Shown here: in pieces, positions 62,853 to 64,000 of the stretch | How the letters are laid out: each line of letters opens with the position of its first letter | How positions within the stretch are numbered: the stretch's first letter is position 1 | Source: Pyrinomonadaceae bacterium | GTDB taxonomy: Bacteria; Acidobacteriota; Blastocatellia; Pyrinomonadales; Pyrinomonadaceae | Reading direction: 5' to 3' | DNA length: 64,000 nt | Assembly: GCA_014380365.1 (NCBI GenBank) | Contig: JACMJZ010000030.1 | Coordinates: 1-64,000 of the forward strand | Translations under genes and position numbers: made by a program | The notes under the pieces: model-generated | What the model saw: only the letters and a program-made list of their open reading frames with translations | Database searches by the model: none | What the model was told of the DNA's origin: nothing

Positions 62853-64000
62853 TCACGGGCGAGACTCCCGTGCCACCTCCCCGTAAAGACTGTACGGCTT
62901 TGCCTGCGAGATCAAAACATCAAGGATCTCGCCGGCAGCAGTTCCTTCGCTCCGGAAGTTAACTACCTTTTGGCAAGTTGAATGCCCTGTCATATCTTCC
63001 GCCGATCGCGCGCTCTGCCTTTCAACTAGTACACTCACCCGGCGTCCCACGTAATCGCGGTAAATCCTGCTCTGGATTGACTCCTGCAATTCTTCGAGGG
63101 CAAGAAACCGTCTTGTCTTCTCAGCTTCAGTCACCGAATCTTCGAATTTCTCCGCTGGGGTTCCCTTTCGTTTCGAATATTTGAAAATGAAGAGTCCATC
63201 GTATTCGCAAGCGCGCACCAGTCGCATCGTATCTTCAAAATCCGCTTCCAACTCGCCAGGAAAACCGACGATGATATCGCTAGTGAGAGACAAACGCCGC
63301 GTGGAAGTTTTGATCGCTTCCACCCGCCGCAAATAATCTTCTGAGTTGTGCCCGCGCCGCATGGCCTTCAAGACCCGATCGCTTCCGGACTGCACAGGCA
63401 AGTGGACCCAATCGCAAAGGTTTGGAAACTCCTCGAGTGCGGACACTATATCAGGATGAAAGTCTCTGGGAAACGAAGTCATGAATTTGATTCGTTCCGT
63501 CCCCGTATCGGCGACCGCGCGAAGCAGGCGTGAAAAAGGCGTCGCTCCCCCATAAGGTTCCAGACCCGCTTGCGACTTCGGCCGATAACTATTCACGTTC
63601 TGGCCAATCAGGTGAATTTCTTTGTACCCAAGCGCGCGAAGTCGGAGTACTTCGGCCACGATTTCCTGGGCGCTCCGGCTTTTTTCTCTTCCGCGGGAAT
63701 ATGGAACAATGCAGAACGAACAAAACTTATTACACCCTTCGATGATCGGAACGAATGCAACGTAAGGTGAGCGTCTCTCCGCCGGCGAAACATCCCAGAC
63801 TTCGCCTTCCTGCCGCTCCTCTAAATCAATGACGGACTTTTCGCCATCCTGTACGCGTTCGATCAAAGACGAGATACGGTCAGTGGCGCGGGTGCCGATG
63901 ACCAAGTCGACAGCGGGAGAATTCCGGAAAATTGATGGACCTTCGAGTTGCGCGACGCAACCCATCACACCAATCAACGGCCTCTTGCGCGTCGGGCTCG
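62853..64000 (-). CDS. miaB: tRNA-2-methylthio-N6-dimethylallyladenosine synthase, C-terminal part (truncated by window edge)
   Basis: The frame stays open to the window end and yields 382 residues of MiaB, a radical-SAM methylthiotransferase acting on A37 of tRNAs. IIEGCNKFCSFCIVPYSRGRE carries the CxxxCxxC cluster motif. LIGQNVNSY, HLPVQSGSDRVLKAMRRGH and SDIIVGFPGE follow, and a TRAM domain (YVGRRVSVLVERQSA) ends it. The N-terminal part of the UPF0004 domain continues beyond the window, and MGCVAQL near the edge belongs to it. The C-terminal codons overlap a small GC-rich hairpin region near 62830-62878. Confidence 0.93.
   Translation of the reverse strand, partial: SPTRKRPLIGVMGCVAQLEGPSIFRNSPAVDLVIGTRATDRISSLIERVQDGEKSVIDLEERQEGEVWDVSPAERRSPYVAFVPIIEGCNKFCSFCIVPYSRGREKSRSAQEIVAEVLRLRALGYKEIHLIGQNVNSYRPKSQAGLEPYGGATPFSRLLRAVADTGTERIKFMTSFPRDFHPDIVSALEEFPNLCDWVHLPVQSGSDRVLKAMRRGHNSEDYLRRVEAIKTSTRRLSLTSDIIVGFPGELEADFEDTMRLVRACEYDGLFIFKYSKRKGTPAEKFEDSVTEAEKTRRFLALEELQESIQSRIYRDYVGRRVSVLVERQSARSAEDMTGHSTCQKVVNFRSEGTAAGEILDVLISQAKPYSLYGEVARESRP

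Overview
The window is a mid-to-high G+C bacterial chromosome segment with no ribosomal or transfer RNA genes that I could see. Gene content suggests an Acidobacteriota-type organism, perhaps class Blastocatellia. The grounds are a fused LptF-LptG permease, a fused AroD-AroE enzyme, a very large multicopper oxidase, many SCO/YVTN/FAH-type proteins, and a dense population of palindromic dispersed repeats lying between and inside genes. This assignment is inference; no marker gene settles it.

Left part (1-22825), mostly housekeeping. Minus-strand genes encode an acyl-CoA carboxylase beta chain, a DUF402 protein, a small transaldolase, an FAH-family hydrolase, a fibronectin-type lipoprotein and the HslUV protease. 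A plus-strand run follows: a glutamine-amidotransferase-like hydrolase, an SDR reductase, a NamZ-type muramidase, two small membrane proteins, RecO and a fused LptFG. The SAM-cycle genes ahcY and metK follow on the minus strand. After them come small genes, a scar of two truncated metal-efflux genes (CDF and RND), about 640 bp without genes, AroDE and an acyl-CoA-dehydrogenase-like flavoprotein.

Centre (22882-43566), an accessory island made of two convergent gene runs. The plus run encodes a multispanning membrane protein fused to a low-molecular-weight tyrosine phosphatase, a divergent SelO-like (AMPylase fold) protein, two GT-B glycosyltransferases, a beta-propeller protein and a DXD glycosyltransferase. 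The minus run starts with a 114-residue Gly/Lys-rich protein and a 715-residue protein with possible kinase-like motifs. It continues with four Fe(II)/2-oxoglutarate oxygenases, an FkbM methyltransferase, two paralogous small proteins, three further glycosyltransferase-like proteins, a decayed methyltransferase, a Rossmann-type protein, RidA and a GT4 enzyme. I read it as a locus that hydroxylates, methylates and glycosylates some product, with a phospho- or adenylyl-switch attached. The Gly/Lys-rich protein is the most attractive candidate substrate. This is the main novelty candidate.

Right part (43744-64000). A roughly 2070-residue secreted multicopper oxidase is followed, across lysC, by a minus-strand set of two SCO1-like copper/thiol proteins, a cytochrome c fused to a periplasmic binding protein, and a YVTN propeller. 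These look like an extracytoplasmic redox module. Next come the methionine-salvage genes mtnB-mtnD-mtnC, a hypothetical gene, a DUF433/DUF5615 toxin-antitoxin pair with a frameshifted toxin, parA-parB, a bifunctional-nuclease-domain protein and the C-terminal part of MiaB, cut by the window edge.

Repeats are a theme. At least five families of imperfect palindromes occur. Two of them lie inside open reading frames and encode what look like the signal-sequence regions of secreted proteins.
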